DNA from: Spirochaetota bacterium
Lineage (GTDB): Bacteria > Spirochaetota > UBA4802 > JAFGJZ01
Reading direction: 5' to 3'
NCBI GenBank assembly: GCA_029554345.1
Contig: JAKPJF010000185.1
Location: 1 to 55,460 of the forward strand
Length of the DNA stretch: 55,460 nucleotides
This document shows, in pieces, positions 44,595 to 53,184 of this stretch. The position numbers were made by a program, and so were the translations under genes. The notes under the pieces were generated by a model. That model made no database searches. It saw only the letters and a program-made list of their open reading frames with translations, and was not told the origin of the DNA. Within the stretch, counting starts at the first letter, position 1, and every line of letters starts with the position of its first letter.

Positions 44595-45454
44595 ATAAAA
44601 TAAATGAAATCTTCAGAAAAATATTTCAATACGCAAATAATCTTTACGATGATGCAAAGTCGCATCCCTTTTTTAAACGCTACGTTGTTTTAACCTGCAT
44701 TCTGACAACAGTATTCACCCTTATTCTTTTTCCGGTTGATACAATAATTTTAAAAGTTTTAAGAGATGCCGAAGGTAAGTCTTTTCAATCCGCTGAAGTT
44801 TCAAATCTTAAAGCTTCTTTATTCGGTGATATTTCAATTGATTCACTGAAAATCAATCTCCGCTCGCGCGAAGAAGTTTCAATCAGCAAATTCGATTCAA
44901 CAATATCTGTTTTCTCTCTGATAAGAGGCAATGCTGACGGTGAAATCAACTCCGAACAGTTTTCATTTTCGTCACCCAAGTTCAAATTTACATCAAAAAT
45001 AAAATTAATTCCTGATGCGGAATACAGCACAAAAACAGGTGTTTTTACAAACGGCAGTCTGACATTAAAATTAACCAACTCACTGCTGGAAGGATTATCA
45101 ATTGCAGGATTCAATATAAAACCGGCAAATATAGAATCGGTAAACGGAGAAATTCTCTTTCAAGACAAGAAATATAACATTAAAGTAATTAAAATTGACG
45201 GTCAATCACTCAGGGGAACTATAACAGGAACAATTATTCCGAACGAAAATAATTTTTCTCTCTCCGTTCTCGACATCAGCTGTTCATTCGATCCCCAGTC
45301 CGGAATGTTCGACGACTACCGTATGCTTATCAACTATCTCATAGACAAAGACAGCGGCAAAATACTCATCAAACTCAAGGGAACTATCGCGAATACTGAA
45401 GTAATCACTCCAAAAATGAATATGCCTCAGATGGAAAGAAAAGATGACAAATGA
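44591..45454 (+). CDS. gspN: Type II secretion protein GspN-like
   Basis: 287 residues. A single membrane helix (about 27-52) is followed by a beta-rich periplasmic part with repeats of amphipathic strands (SFQSAEVSNLKASLFGDISI, SIAGFNIKPANIESVNGEIL). This fits the T2SSN family, an accessory inner-membrane protein found in some systems and related to AsmA-like folds. It is the last gsp gene. The ATG of the next gene lies 11 bases before its stop. No prepilin peptidase gene (gspO) is nearby. Confidence 0.75.
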   Translation: MNKINEIFRKIFQYANNLYDDAKSHPFFKRYVVLTCILTTVFTLILFPVDTIILKVLRDAEGKSFQSAEVSNLKASLFGDISIDSLKINLRSREEVSISKFDSTISVFSLIRGNADGEINSEQFSFSSPKFKFTSKIKLIPDAEYSTKTGVFTNGSLTLKLTNSLLEGLSIAGFNIKPANIESVNGEILFQDKKYNIKVIKIDGQSLRGTITGTIIPNENNFSLSVLDISCSFDPQSGMFDDYRMLINYLIDKDSGKILIKLKGTIANTEVITPKMNMPQMERKDDK

Positions 45455-45785
45455 AATGGATTTAATCATCAAAAAAGCCGAAGAACTCGGAGATAAAATA
45501 TCTCAATCAGAAATTTTTATTGCATATAAAAAAGCTTCTGCAGAGCTGATGGCAAATCAGGATTCTTTCGATAAAGTAAAACGCTTTACCCGTCTTTCGG
45601 CAGTAATGAGAGAAAAACAGAATTACGCCGAAGAAATTACACAAAGCGAGATGGATGAAGTACGAAGTCTCGCGCAAAATGTTTTTGATGACGAGATAGC
45701 AAACAATTACATCGAAGTTCAAAACGCTTTCAGCTCTCTGATGAATGATATTTTTACTGAGATTGAGATGAAAAGATCTTTTTAA
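45444..45785 (+). CDS. YlbF-family protein at the end of the gsp operon
   Basis: 113 residues, helical throughout, with the Com_YlbF (DUF964) pattern: MTNEMDLIIKKAEELGDKIS, IAYKKASAELMANQDSFDKV and the C-terminal NNYIEVQNAFSSLMNDIFTE. In Bacillus, YlbF and YmcA (with YaaT) form the RicAFT complex that influences mRNA processing by RNase Y, competence and biofilm. Such proteins are better known from Firmicutes. Here its start overlaps the gspN end by 11 bases, so it is translated with the secretion genes. A cytoplasmic regulator or chaperone for secretion is inferred from position only. Confidence 0.8.
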   Translation: MTNEMDLIIKKAEELGDKISQSEIFIAYKKASAELMANQDSFDKVKRFTRLSAVMREKQNYAEEITQSEMDEVRSLAQNVFDDEIANNYIEVQNAFSSLMNDIFTEIEMKRSF

Positions 45786-45804
45786 TCCGTTTTTTTCAAA
45801 CTTC

Positions 45805-45833
45805 TTGACACGGAAAAGCAAAAATAGTAGAAT
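45805..45833 (+). promoter_or_regulatory. Sigma-70 promoter for the PilZ gene
   Basis: TTGACA at 45805-45810, a 17-base spacer, and TAGAAT at 45828-45833. It is a near-consensus match. It lies 20 bases beyond the ylbF-like stop and gives a leader of about 30 bases. Confidence 0.72.
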
Positions 45834-45868
45834 TAAACATAGATTATTTTGTTGATCCGGCGGCAAAA

Positions 45869-46246
45869 ATGAACGAAAAAAGAAAGTTTAAACGTTACGA
45901 ATGCAAAATCAAAGTCCGCTTCGAGCACACTGAAGAGATGAACAGCTCTACTGAAGAAATCCCGCGTTTTAAAGGAAAAGGACACATCCTCGATATAAGT
46001 CAGGGCGGAATATTTATCGCAACAGATTCTAATGTCCCGGTAAGCTGCGACATCATGGTTTCCTTTAAAACTGAATCCAGGATTTTTGAAGAGAAGGGAT
46101 TTATCGTCAGAACCGGAAACCTGAAAAATAATCCTGCAGAAGTTGTTAAAAAATTCGAAAATTATGACATCAAAGAAAAGTCCTACATCGCGATTCAGTT
46201 TGAAAACCCGATAGACAATATCAATCAAATGGAATTTCACGGCTGA
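45869..46246 (+). CDS. PilZ-domain protein (cyclic-di-GMP receptor)
   Basis: 125 residues, one PilZ domain. The binding signature is present: RKFKRYECK near the N-terminus supplies the RxxxR-type basic residues, and GHILDISQGGIFIATDS holds D-x-S-x-x-G. The C-terminal FENPIDNINQMEFHG completes the barrel. It is expected to bind cyclic-di-GMP in the cytoplasm and contact a partner. The gene follows its own promoter directly after the gsp-ylbF operon and is two bases from the next gene, so the PilZ protein and the 295-residue protein are likely partners. Confidence 0.88.
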   Translation: MNEKRKFKRYECKIKVRFEHTEEMNSSTEEIPRFKGKGHILDISQGGIFIATDSNVPVSCDIMVSFKTESRIFEEKGFIVRTGNLKNNPAEVVKKFENYDIKEKSYIAIQFENPIDNINQMEFHG

Positions 46247-46247
46247 T

Positions 46248-47135
46248 ATGCAGACTCAATTTGTTTACATTGATGACATCACCAAGATTGACTCATCAAA
46301 GGCAACCGTATATGATCTGAACAAGAGATATATTGACTCTGAAGGCAATATGTACGGTCTCAAATATAACCGCGAATCAAAGAAAATTGAAATCATAAGA
46401 CTTCTGAGAACATCGATGCAGCATGCACAGATGGTCGCAAAAAGAATGAAGGAAAAGATGAAAGCTGATCTGCCGAAACTTTCATCTGACGAAGAAATAA
46501 TTTCCAACAGCGTTAATCACGACACGGCAGAAACATTTGAAGAAGCAGAAGAAGCTTATGCAAGCGGCACCAAAATAGTACCGGATATGTTTGTAGCAGA
46601 CAGGTTCAACGATCTTCCGATCTTCAAAGAAAGGCTTAAAGGTCTTTTAAGGAATGTTGCTAATTCAAATATCAACTCGCGCGAGCACCGCGAAATTTCA
46701 ACACCGCTTGATGAGGTTATCCGCAATATCGAAATTGACGGATTAGGAAAAATTGAAAAAATAACCTCATCTTACAGAGAACTCACTGAATACCCGAGAT
46801 CAATCAATTATTACATCGGACGTCTGGATAACCGGGCAAGGGAAATACTTAACAATATTCACGCCGATTCAAAAAAAATAAAATTCATCCTTTGGATGGA
46901 AATGCTTCACTCACTTAAGGAATTTTATCAGTCAGTGGGCAAAATGCTGATATCGCTTGAAAGAAATCTTGAAAAAACAGCAGAGGAACGCCTGTCGAAA
47001 ATAGGCGCTCTCGAACGGCAGTCATACAATGACGCACGAACCACCATATCCAACACAAAATCCGATATTGAGGAAATGTCGAGAAAGCTGAATGATTTCG
47101 AACTGTTTATTTACAGTTCTGACAATGTCTGTTAA
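46248..47135 (+). CDS. Unknown coiled-coil protein following PilZ
   Basis: 295 residues; no family recognised. The first 60 residues form a small mixed domain (MQTQFVYIDDITKIDSSKAT). A charged stretch follows, including acidic AETFEEAEEAYASG. Residues 110-190 are helical and basic. The last 100 are long helices likely to form a coiled coil (SLKEFYQSVGKMLISLERNL, DIEEMSRKLNDFELFIYSSD). There is no signal peptide or membrane helix. It starts one base after the PilZ stop. The four-base overlap with the convergent gene is in the terminal codons. A partner role for PilZ is plausible but not shown. Confidence 0.65.
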   Translation: MQTQFVYIDDITKIDSSKATVYDLNKRYIDSEGNMYGLKYNRESKKIEIIRLLRTSMQHAQMVAKRMKEKMKADLPKLSSDEEIISNSVNHDTAETFEEAEEAYASGTKIVPDMFVADRFNDLPIFKERLKGLLRNVANSNINSREHREISTPLDEVIRNIEIDGLGKIEKITSSYRELTEYPRSINYYIGRLDNRAREILNNIHADSKKIKFILWMEMLHSLKEFYQSVGKMLISLERNLEKTAEERLSKIGALERQSYNDARTTISNTKSDIEEMSRKLNDFELFIYSSDNVC

Positions 47136-47497
47136 TTATTTTCTGATTTTCGTAGAATCTCTTCTGCAAATATTTTCAGCTTCGGATGAACCTTCGGCTG
47201 GGGTAGACTGATTTTATTTTCTTCCTTTTCGGCATTGTCATCTTCGCGTATCAGCTTGGTAAATGCAAAAATCATGCGGTCAAAGATTTCACTTACACGG
47301 TCTTCCCTTCCGGCCATTTTATAGTATTTATAAGCGAAAAGCGGCATTTTTTTATCGAAGTAAAAATAATCGGCAATTCTTGTTAATCCGTCTTTATACA
47401 TTGTGCTGACGAATATTTTTTCTGCTTCGGTGAGCTTTCCCTGATTAAAAAGCTCATTGCCCTTTCTTATCAATGCCGCACGTTCGGAACTATCCAT
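47132..47497 (-). CDS. Unknown small TPR-like protein
   Basis: 121 residues. Helical pairs at the N-terminus (LIRKGNELFNQGKLTEAEKI, then TRIADYFYFDKKMPLFAYKY) look like two TPR-type units. The C-terminus is charged and probably flexible. I recall similar small proteins in spirochaete genomes but cannot name a family, and this is not verified. Its start overlaps the end of tex by eight bases on the same strand, and its end is convergent with the 295-residue protein. Function unknown. Confidence 0.65.
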   Translation of the reverse strand: MDSSERAALIRKGNELFNQGKLTEAEKIFVSTMYKDGLTRIADYFYFDKKMPLFAYKYYKMAGREDRVSEIFDRMIFAFTKLIREDDNAEKEENKISLPQPKVHPKLKIFAEEILRKSENN

Positions 47498-49628
47498 CGG
47501 TCTTCCTTCTGAGAGAAATTCTCTTCAGCTCTTTATCGACAGAAATAACCTCCGTCATTAGAGATTCTCCGACCTTGACTGCATCAGATATATTTGAAAT
47601 AAACTTATCCGAAAGATTGGATATATGAATAAGACCGTCCTGATGCACTCCTATATCGACGAAAGCTCCAAAAGCCGTAACATTCGTCACTACACCCGAC
47701 AGAACCATTCCTTCGCGCAAATCATCCAAAGTCCGTACAGAGCTGTTAAAATCAGCATATGAATACTGCTTTCTAGGATCGCGTCCCGGTTTTGAAAGTT
47801 CTTTCAATATATCATCAAGAGTATATGTCCCGGCCGAAGAATATTTCTTTTTATCAATACGTGAAAGCAAATCCGGACTCAAAATTAAATCATTCAGACT
47901 AACACCGGCGTCTTCAGCCATCTTCATTACTATGGAATAGCTTTCCGGATGAATAGCTGACGAATCAAGCGGATTTGAAGCGTCCTTAATACGCAGAAAA
48001 GCGGCACACTGCTCAAATGCCTTCTCTCCAAGACCGCTTACTTTTTTGATATCCGTTCTGGATTTAAAACCCTTGAGCTCATTTCTTTTTTTAACAATTT
48101 TAGCTGCAAGAGAACTTCCGACACCGGACACATAAGAAAGAATCTCAACCGATGCGGTATTAACGTCCACACCGACTTTATTAACGCACAATTCAACTGA
48201 ATCTTTCAGAGCATCTTTGAGCTCCTTCTGATCAACATCATGCTGATACTGACCGACGCCTATGGCACATGGATCTATTTTTACTAATTCCGACAAGGGA
48301 TCCTGAAAACGGCGTGCGATATTTACAGCGCTTCTTACGGTAAGATCAAGATCCGGAAACTCCCTGCGTGCAGTTTCTGACGCAGAATATACCGAAGCCC
48401 CGGATTCGCTAACCATGACGACAGGAATTTCTTTTGGAATAAAATCTTTAATAAAATCCTCTGTCTCCCTTCCGGCGGTTCCGTTTCCTATCGCAATAAA
48501 CTCAACTGTAAATTTATCGATTATCCTCTTTACTGCAGCCTTTGCCTCTGCTTCTTTTTTTTGTGGTTCATGAGGGAAAATGACATCATATCCGAGAAAT
48601 TCATTCGTTTTGCCTATGACGGCAAGCTTGCATCCGCTTCTGAAACCCGGATCAATTCCAAGAATAGTTTTGCCTCCGGCGTACGGAGACAGAAGAAGAT
48701 TTTCGAGATTTTCAGCAAAAATTGATATTGAAAATTTTTCGCTTTTTGCGATATAGTTGCGGAGAACTTCGTTTGAAACCGATGGAAGAATGAGCCGTTT
48801 AAGCGAATCAAGCGCGGCTTTTTCAATTTCTTCCGAAAATATATTCTGTTTCTGAATATAATCTTTTTTTATTTTTCCGAGAAAAATATCTTCATTCTCG
48901 GCATCAACGCTTATTGAAAGTACACCTTCATTTTCTCCGCGGCGCAGAGCAAGAATTCTATGCGGCGGTTCTTTTGATATCGCAGATGAAAATGAATAGT
49001 ATTGTTCGTATTTTGTGCGTTTATCCTTATAGTCTTTTTTAACCTTTGATGAAATGATTCCTTTTGAGGTTATTTCTTCCCGGACGGTTTTTCTTATGCT
49101 GCTGTTTTCGGATATCATTTCTGCAATGATATCTAGAGCACCGCTCAAAGCTTCATCGGCTGTATTAACCTGTTTTTCAGGATTGATAAACCTTTTCAAT
49201 ATTTCGGATTTATCTTCTTTTTCGGCAGAATGCAGAATGATTTCTGCAAGTTCAGCTAGTCCTTTCTCCCGTGCAATCGACGCACGTGTCTTTTTTTTGG
49301 GTTTATATGGAAGATAAATATCTTCAAGCATATCAGAATCACTGCAGTCGATGATTGTCTTTTTCAATTCATCAGTCATCTTTCCCAGAGATTCTATTAC
49401 TCCGATGATATAATCTTTGCGTTCCTCGAGTGATTCAATCTCTTTATATCTTCGCGAAACATGAAGAACCTGTTTCTCGTCCATGTTTCCGGTCATTTCT
49501 TTTCTATAACGTGAGATGAACGGAACAGTACACCCGTCCTTCAGCAGATTGACGGTATTTATAACACAAACGGATTTTACTTTAATTTCAGCCGAAATGA
49601 TTTCGGCAATTGCTTCTACTTTTATCAT
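47490..49628 (-). CDS. tex: Tex-like RNA-binding transcription accessory protein
   Basis: 712 residues from the ATG at 49628, whose A is shared with the stop of the M15 gene (TAATG). A TTG three codons earlier is less likely. An N-terminal helical domain is followed by the YqgF/RNase H-like fold (TILGIDPGFRSGCKLAVIGK, AIGNGTAGRETEDFIKDFIP), tandem helix-hairpin-helix motifs (ILSYVSGVGSSLAAKIVKKR, VSGLGEKAFEQCAAFLRI) and a C-terminal S1 domain (MVLSGVVTNVTAFGAFVDIG). Tex binds nucleic acid and RNA polymerase and affects transcription of toxins and stress genes. The length is slightly below the usual 750-780. Confidence 0.95.
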   Translation of the reverse strand: MIKVEAIAEIISAEIKVKSVCVINTVNLLKDGCTVPFISRYRKEMTGNMDEKQVLHVSRRYKEIESLEERKDYIIGVIESLGKMTDELKKTIIDCSDSDMLEDIYLPYKPKKKTRASIAREKGLAELAEIILHSAEKEDKSEILKRFINPEKQVNTADEALSGALDIIAEMISENSSIRKTVREEITSKGIISSKVKKDYKDKRTKYEQYYSFSSAISKEPPHRILALRRGENEGVLSISVDAENEDIFLGKIKKDYIQKQNIFSEEIEKAALDSLKRLILPSVSNEVLRNYIAKSEKFSISIFAENLENLLLSPYAGGKTILGIDPGFRSGCKLAVIGKTNEFLGYDVIFPHEPQKKEAEAKAAVKRIIDKFTVEFIAIGNGTAGRETEDFIKDFIPKEIPVVMVSESGASVYSASETARREFPDLDLTVRSAVNIARRFQDPLSELVKIDPCAIGVGQYQHDVDQKELKDALKDSVELCVNKVGVDVNTASVEILSYVSGVGSSLAAKIVKKRNELKGFKSRTDIKKVSGLGEKAFEQCAAFLRIKDASNPLDSSAIHPESYSIVMKMAEDAGVSLNDLILSPDLLSRIDKKKYSSAGTYTLDDILKELSKPGRDPRKQYSYADFNSSVRTLDDLREGMVLSGVVTNVTAFGAFVDIGVHQDGLIHISNLSDKFISNISDAVKVGESLMTEVISVDKELKRISLRRKTDG

Positions 49629-50365
49629 TATAAACAAACCGGACTTATTGTATTTACATATTCTTCCGCTTTATCGATGAAAAGCTCAGATCCGGAAAAC
49701 TTTTTTAAAATATAAAAATCTTTCTTTGAAGAATATCTTTCATTCCATTCTTTTATAAATTTCTTTGACAAAGGAAGATAAGACCAATGCCACTTTTCTT
49801 CCTGATAACCGGCACTTCTGCCGGAAGTATAGGGCTGTGCGAAACCGAATCTGGCGGCATTTACAACAAGCCAGGTATATAAAATCTGACCGTCACCGCT
49901 TTCGAAAAAAGTATTATTAAGCGAATTGATGTCGAAGTCGGTCCCCCAGTGATGACGGCTGGTTCCCGGCATCGATGAAAAATCCAGAATATTTATGCCG
50001 CGTTTATATAAATTCTTTTCTTTGGAATAAGCCCCGTTCCACTTGGAATTCCAGATTCGAGCCTGATCGTCATATGTTCTTGTGGAACTTATCACGGTAA
50101 TCTTTATCGATACTTCCTTCTGATTATTTTTATTTCGTTCTGAATTTAATTCTTTGATATAAGAATCGAAAGCTGCAGACATTTTTTCAAGCGCGTAAGC
50201 GGCATCTTTCCGCAGATAATGAGTTTTAGAATCAGTCCGGATAAATGTTTTTCTCAGATTGATAAAAGATGAATCTGATGACGGATTAATTCCGCCGGCA
50301 AGATCTTTAAGCTCATAAGCAAAGGCAAAAAACGGGATTAAAAGTCCAAAAAGAAGTTTTTTCAT
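49628..50365 (-). CDS. M15B-family D-alanyl-D-alanine carboxypeptidase-like protein
   Basis: 245 residues. A signal peptide (1-16, ending FAFA) exports it to the periplasm. Zinc ligands appear in GTSRHHWGTDFDIN (SxHxxGxxxD with His and Asp) and in EEKWHWSYLPLS (WHW, with Glu as catalytic base nearby). This fits VanY/DdcY-type M15 peptidases that remove the terminal D-Ala of peptidoglycan stem peptides. STRTYDDQARIWNSKWNGAY is the other conserved block. It overlaps tex through TAATG. A cell-wall trimming role is expected. Confidence 0.88.
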   Translation of the reverse strand: MKKLLFGLLIPFFAFAYELKDLAGGINPSSDSSFINLRKTFIRTDSKTHYLRKDAAYALEKMSAAFDSYIKELNSERNKNNQKEVSIKITVISSTRTYDDQARIWNSKWNGAYSKEKNLYKRGINILDFSSMPGTSRHHWGTDFDINSLNNTFFESGDGQILYTWLVVNAARFGFAQPYTSGRSAGYQEEKWHWSYLPLSKKFIKEWNERYSSKKDFYILKKFSGSELFIDKAEEYVNTISPVCL

Positions 50366-50448
50366 ATTCTCTCCATTTAATTCATTATCCGGCGATACGG
50401 AAATCCGTCCATTATTTTCTTAATAAAAATAAGAGCCACATGTAAATG

Positions 50449-51879
50449 TTAAAAATTTATGTTTTCATAAAATTTTTTTTCAAAGGAGGCATCATCGGTA
50501 AGACTGATAAATTTAATTATTTTTCTAAATTCTTTAAGTTCATCAATGTATCCGGAATTTTCCAGAGAATACTCCGCAGATTTCAATGACAAATTTCCGG
50601 CAACTATTACTTCAGATTTTTCAGCAGAAGGGAAAAATCCGAGAGAAAACATATGTGATGAATTCACCGTTGATGCAAAACTTCCGGCAAGAATTACATG
50701 ATCAGATTCATCAAAAACAAATCCTGATTTTTCAGAAAGTATTTCCGCACCGCTTCTGCATGCAGATTTCACAAGCTGAACGGCACGCACGTCTTTCTGG
50801 CTGATATATACATCATCTTTCAGATAAATAAGCTTTTCTCCATCAGCGGAAGAATCGCCGTTTGCGATCTTTCCGCTTTTGTCTATCTGACCGGTTTTGA
50901 TTAAAATGCTGAAAATATCAGCGAGCCCGCTTGCAGCAATTCCCAGAGCTTTGCTGCCGGAATAAAGCTTATAATCAATTCTGGGATAAATACCCGAGGC
51001 AGAAATTATAGCCCCTTCCCCGGCTGTCATACCGCATGAAAGATTCATTCCTTCTACTGCAGGGCCGAGAGGAACACTTGAGGCATAAACAGTATTTTCC
51101 GAAATAAAAGCCATTTCAGCATTTGTACCCATGTCGCAAATGAATATTTTTCCGCGGAAATTTCTGAAAGCATAATAAGCGCAACCCAGAAAATCCGCAC
51201 CGAGAAATGATGTAAAACACGGCAGTATCTTCAAACGGCAATTATCATTAAGTTCACTGAATATTCCGTGATAGTTATCCAATTCTTCGATAGGGGCCTC
51301 ATACGGATAAGTTCCCATTTTCTCGGGACTGATTCCGCAAAAGAGCGCAAGCATCACGGTATTACCGGATACTGCAATGTCGAAAATGCCCCGTACATCA
51401 TCTTCCGAAACGCACAGATTTTTGATATTTTCCGCAAGGGCATTGCGGATAAAGGCGGTTAATTTAGCGTATTCACGCGAGGCTATCCGTGAAATCACAT
51501 CGTGACCGAAAATCCTCTGCGGATTCAAAAAAGACGCCGCTTCATAAAATTTTCCATCGATGAGGGCTGAAATCTTTACAACAGTTGTACCTATATCGAC
51601 TGCAAAAGTACCGGATTTCACCTTCGATGATTTTTGAAAAATCCGAGAATCCGGCATAAACACCGTCAAATCAGAAGATAATATGTAATTGCAGGATTTA
51701 ACCGGTCTTCTTCCGTCATTGTCTTCTATGTCAACGAGACACTTGCCGCAACTTCCTTTTCCGCCGCATGGAGTATCAGGAAATATTGAAAAAAATGCCA
51801 ACACCTCAGTGAGAAGCTTTCCTTCATCAAATTCAGCATTTGAATTTCCGGGACTAATCGTGACTCTGAACTTTCGCAT
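50449..51879 (-). CDS. RACo-like ASKHA ATPase with N-terminal [2Fe-2S] domain
   Basis: 476 residues. The N-terminal 75 residues are a plant-type ferredoxin: PCGGKGSCGKCLVDIED gives Cys-x5-Cys-x2-Cys, and SCNYIL the fourth Cys. An ASKHA (DUF4445) ATPase follows, with phosphate 1 FAVDIGTTVVKISALIDG, phosphate 2 ICDMGTNAEMAFISENTVYA and adenosine motif VILAGSFASTVNSSHMFSLG. RACo-type proteins reductively reactivate corrinoid proteins of methyltransferases using ATP. This one is shorter than the roughly 600-residue RACo, with little linker domain. No corrinoid or methyltransferase gene is nearby. It diverges from the GlgD-like gene. Confidence 0.85.
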   Translation of the reverse strand: MRKFRVTISPGNSNAEFDEGKLLTEVLAFFSIFPDTPCGGKGSCGKCLVDIEDNDGRRPVKSCNYILSSDLTVFMPDSRIFQKSSKVKSGTFAVDIGTTVVKISALIDGKFYEAASFLNPQRIFGHDVISRIASREYAKLTAFIRNALAENIKNLCVSEDDVRGIFDIAVSGNTVMLALFCGISPEKMGTYPYEAPIEELDNYHGIFSELNDNCRLKILPCFTSFLGADFLGCAYYAFRNFRGKIFICDMGTNAEMAFISENTVYASSVPLGPAVEGMNLSCGMTAGEGAIISASGIYPRIDYKLYSGSKALGIAASGLADIFSILIKTGQIDKSGKIANGDSSADGEKLIYLKDDVYISQKDVRAVQLVKSACRSGAEILSEKSGFVFDESDHVILAGSFASTVNSSHMFSLGFFPSAEKSEVIVAGNLSLKSAEYSLENSGYIDELKEFRKIIKFISLTDDASFEKKFYENINF

Positions 51880-51920
51880 GCACCGATTGGGCCAGATCGG
51901 GCTAAAAAAGCGAGAATTTT

Positions 51921-51941
51921 TTGCATTTCGTCATAATGCAA
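51921..51941. repeat. Inverted repeat in the RACo/GlgD intergenic region
   Basis: TTGCAT (51921-51926) and ATGCAA (51936-51941) with a nine-base spacer, midway between two divergent genes. It abuts TTGACA at 51948. It could be an operator for either gene. It shares TTGCA/TGCAA half-sites with the palindrome at 30153, though with different spacing. Confidence 0.3.
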
Positions 51942-51998
51942 GTTTGATTGACAAAAAATACGCTTTTGACCGATAAATACAATAAGGAGAAAGAAGGA

Positions 51999-53174
51999 AT
52001 GAACAGCTTAACAGTATTTATCTACCCTTCTGCAAGAGACAACTCACTTCTATCTCTGACGGATTTCCGATCAAAATTCATGATGCCGATCGGCGGCAAG
52101 TTCCGTATTGCGGATTTTGCGCTCAGAAATGCCCTTACTGCGGATCCGTATCAGATAGTAATGTATAGTGATGTGTTCGATGATCTGCATCCTTATCTTG
52201 ATACTCATCCGATAAACCAGAAAACAAAATGTAAAATCATACCCATTGTCGATGATTCTCTGGATGTCAAAGAACTCGCAAAAACCGTAAAGAAACATGA
52301 AACCAGCCATTATCTTATTTATTGCGGAGACAATCCGGCGCTTATAGATTTCGGAGCGATGTACGACTACTACATAAAAAAGAAAAAAAACAAGACTGTC
52401 CTTTTCCAGCTGAAAAATTCAGAAAAAGCGTCGATGGCAAACACCGCACTCATGACAACAAAGAAGAACTTTATTTCCGTTCTGAGTGAAGCGATTAAAC
52501 AGAAAAGGAACTCCCCTCACCTGCTTGAAATGATCAATAATATGCTCATAAACAAGGGCGTCGAGAAGTCAACGCATCATGCCGAAATCTGGCCGGTCAG
52601 AAATATACCCGACTTCTATTCACTCAATTATAATCTGCTTTCAGGTGATTTATTCAAAACAATTTATACCGATCCGATTTTGACTGGCGGAATCAAGACA
52701 GATCAGCCGGCAAAAATAGGACCTAACGCAAATATTTCATCATCTTTTATTTCTGAAGGATGTATCATAGACGGAAAAGTTACAGGATCCATTATTTTCC
52801 CGGGTGTCATTATAACAGAAAAAGCCGAGGTCAAAGACTCAATTATTCTGCCGTACGTCACCATAGCAAGAAATGCCAGAATTGAAAATGCAATAATAGA
52901 CGAATTTACCGATTATGCGAATTCGCCTTTCATTTTCAATATCGGCGAATACGCGCGCATCGGATCCGATGCTGACGGACTCCGCAACAGCGATTATCCT
53001 AAATCTCTTTTCTCAAGCATAAGTTTAATCGGAAAAAACTGTCTCATTCCGACCAATTCAAACATCGGTTCAGCATGTTTTGTTGCTTCCGCAACCGGTT
53101 TTTCTTTTTTTGAAAAGACTAAAACACTTGAAGACGGACTTTCAATTGTACCTTATCCCGAAATCTATTCATAG
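51999..53174 (+). CDS. GlgD-like ADP-glucose pyrophosphorylase homologue
   Basis: 391 residues from the ATG at 51999, with AAGGAGA and AGAAGGA upstream; a TTG at 51948 belongs to a TTGACA element. The N-terminal nucleotidyltransferase fold has the FRSKFMMPIGGKFRIADFAL block, matching the (F/V)PFGG(R/K)YRLIDF of GlgC/GlgD. The catalytic GGxGxRL loop is missing (SARDNSLLSL in its place), as in GlgD regulatory subunits. A left-handed beta-helix follows (NANISSSFISEGCIIDGKVT, SIIFPGVIITEKAEVKDS). It probably modulates glycogen synthesis with a GlgC partner that is not in the window. It could also be an inactive sugar nucleotidyltransferase. Confidence 0.75.
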   Translation: MNSLTVFIYPSARDNSLLSLTDFRSKFMMPIGGKFRIADFALRNALTADPYQIVMYSDVFDDLHPYLDTHPINQKTKCKIIPIVDDSLDVKELAKTVKKHETSHYLIYCGDNPALIDFGAMYDYYIKKKKNKTVLFQLKNSEKASMANTALMTTKKNFISVLSEAIKQKRNSPHLLEMINNMLINKGVEKSTHHAEIWPVRNIPDFYSLNYNLLSGDLFKTIYTDPILTGGIKTDQPAKIGPNANISSSFISEGCIIDGKVTGSIIFPGVIITEKAEVKDSIILPYVTIARNARIENAIIDEFTDYANSPFIFNIGEYARIGSDADGLRNSDYPKSLFSSISLIGKNCLIPTNSNIGSACFVASATGFSFFEKTKTLEDGLSIVPYPEIYS

Positions 53175-53184
53175 GGGCGGATAA

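Noticed and set aside
51948-51998. Extended GlgD-like reading from TTG
   Set aside because: The TTG overlaps a TTGACA element. The ATG at 51999 has AAGGAGA and AGAAGGA directly upstream, and conserved sequence begins only after it.
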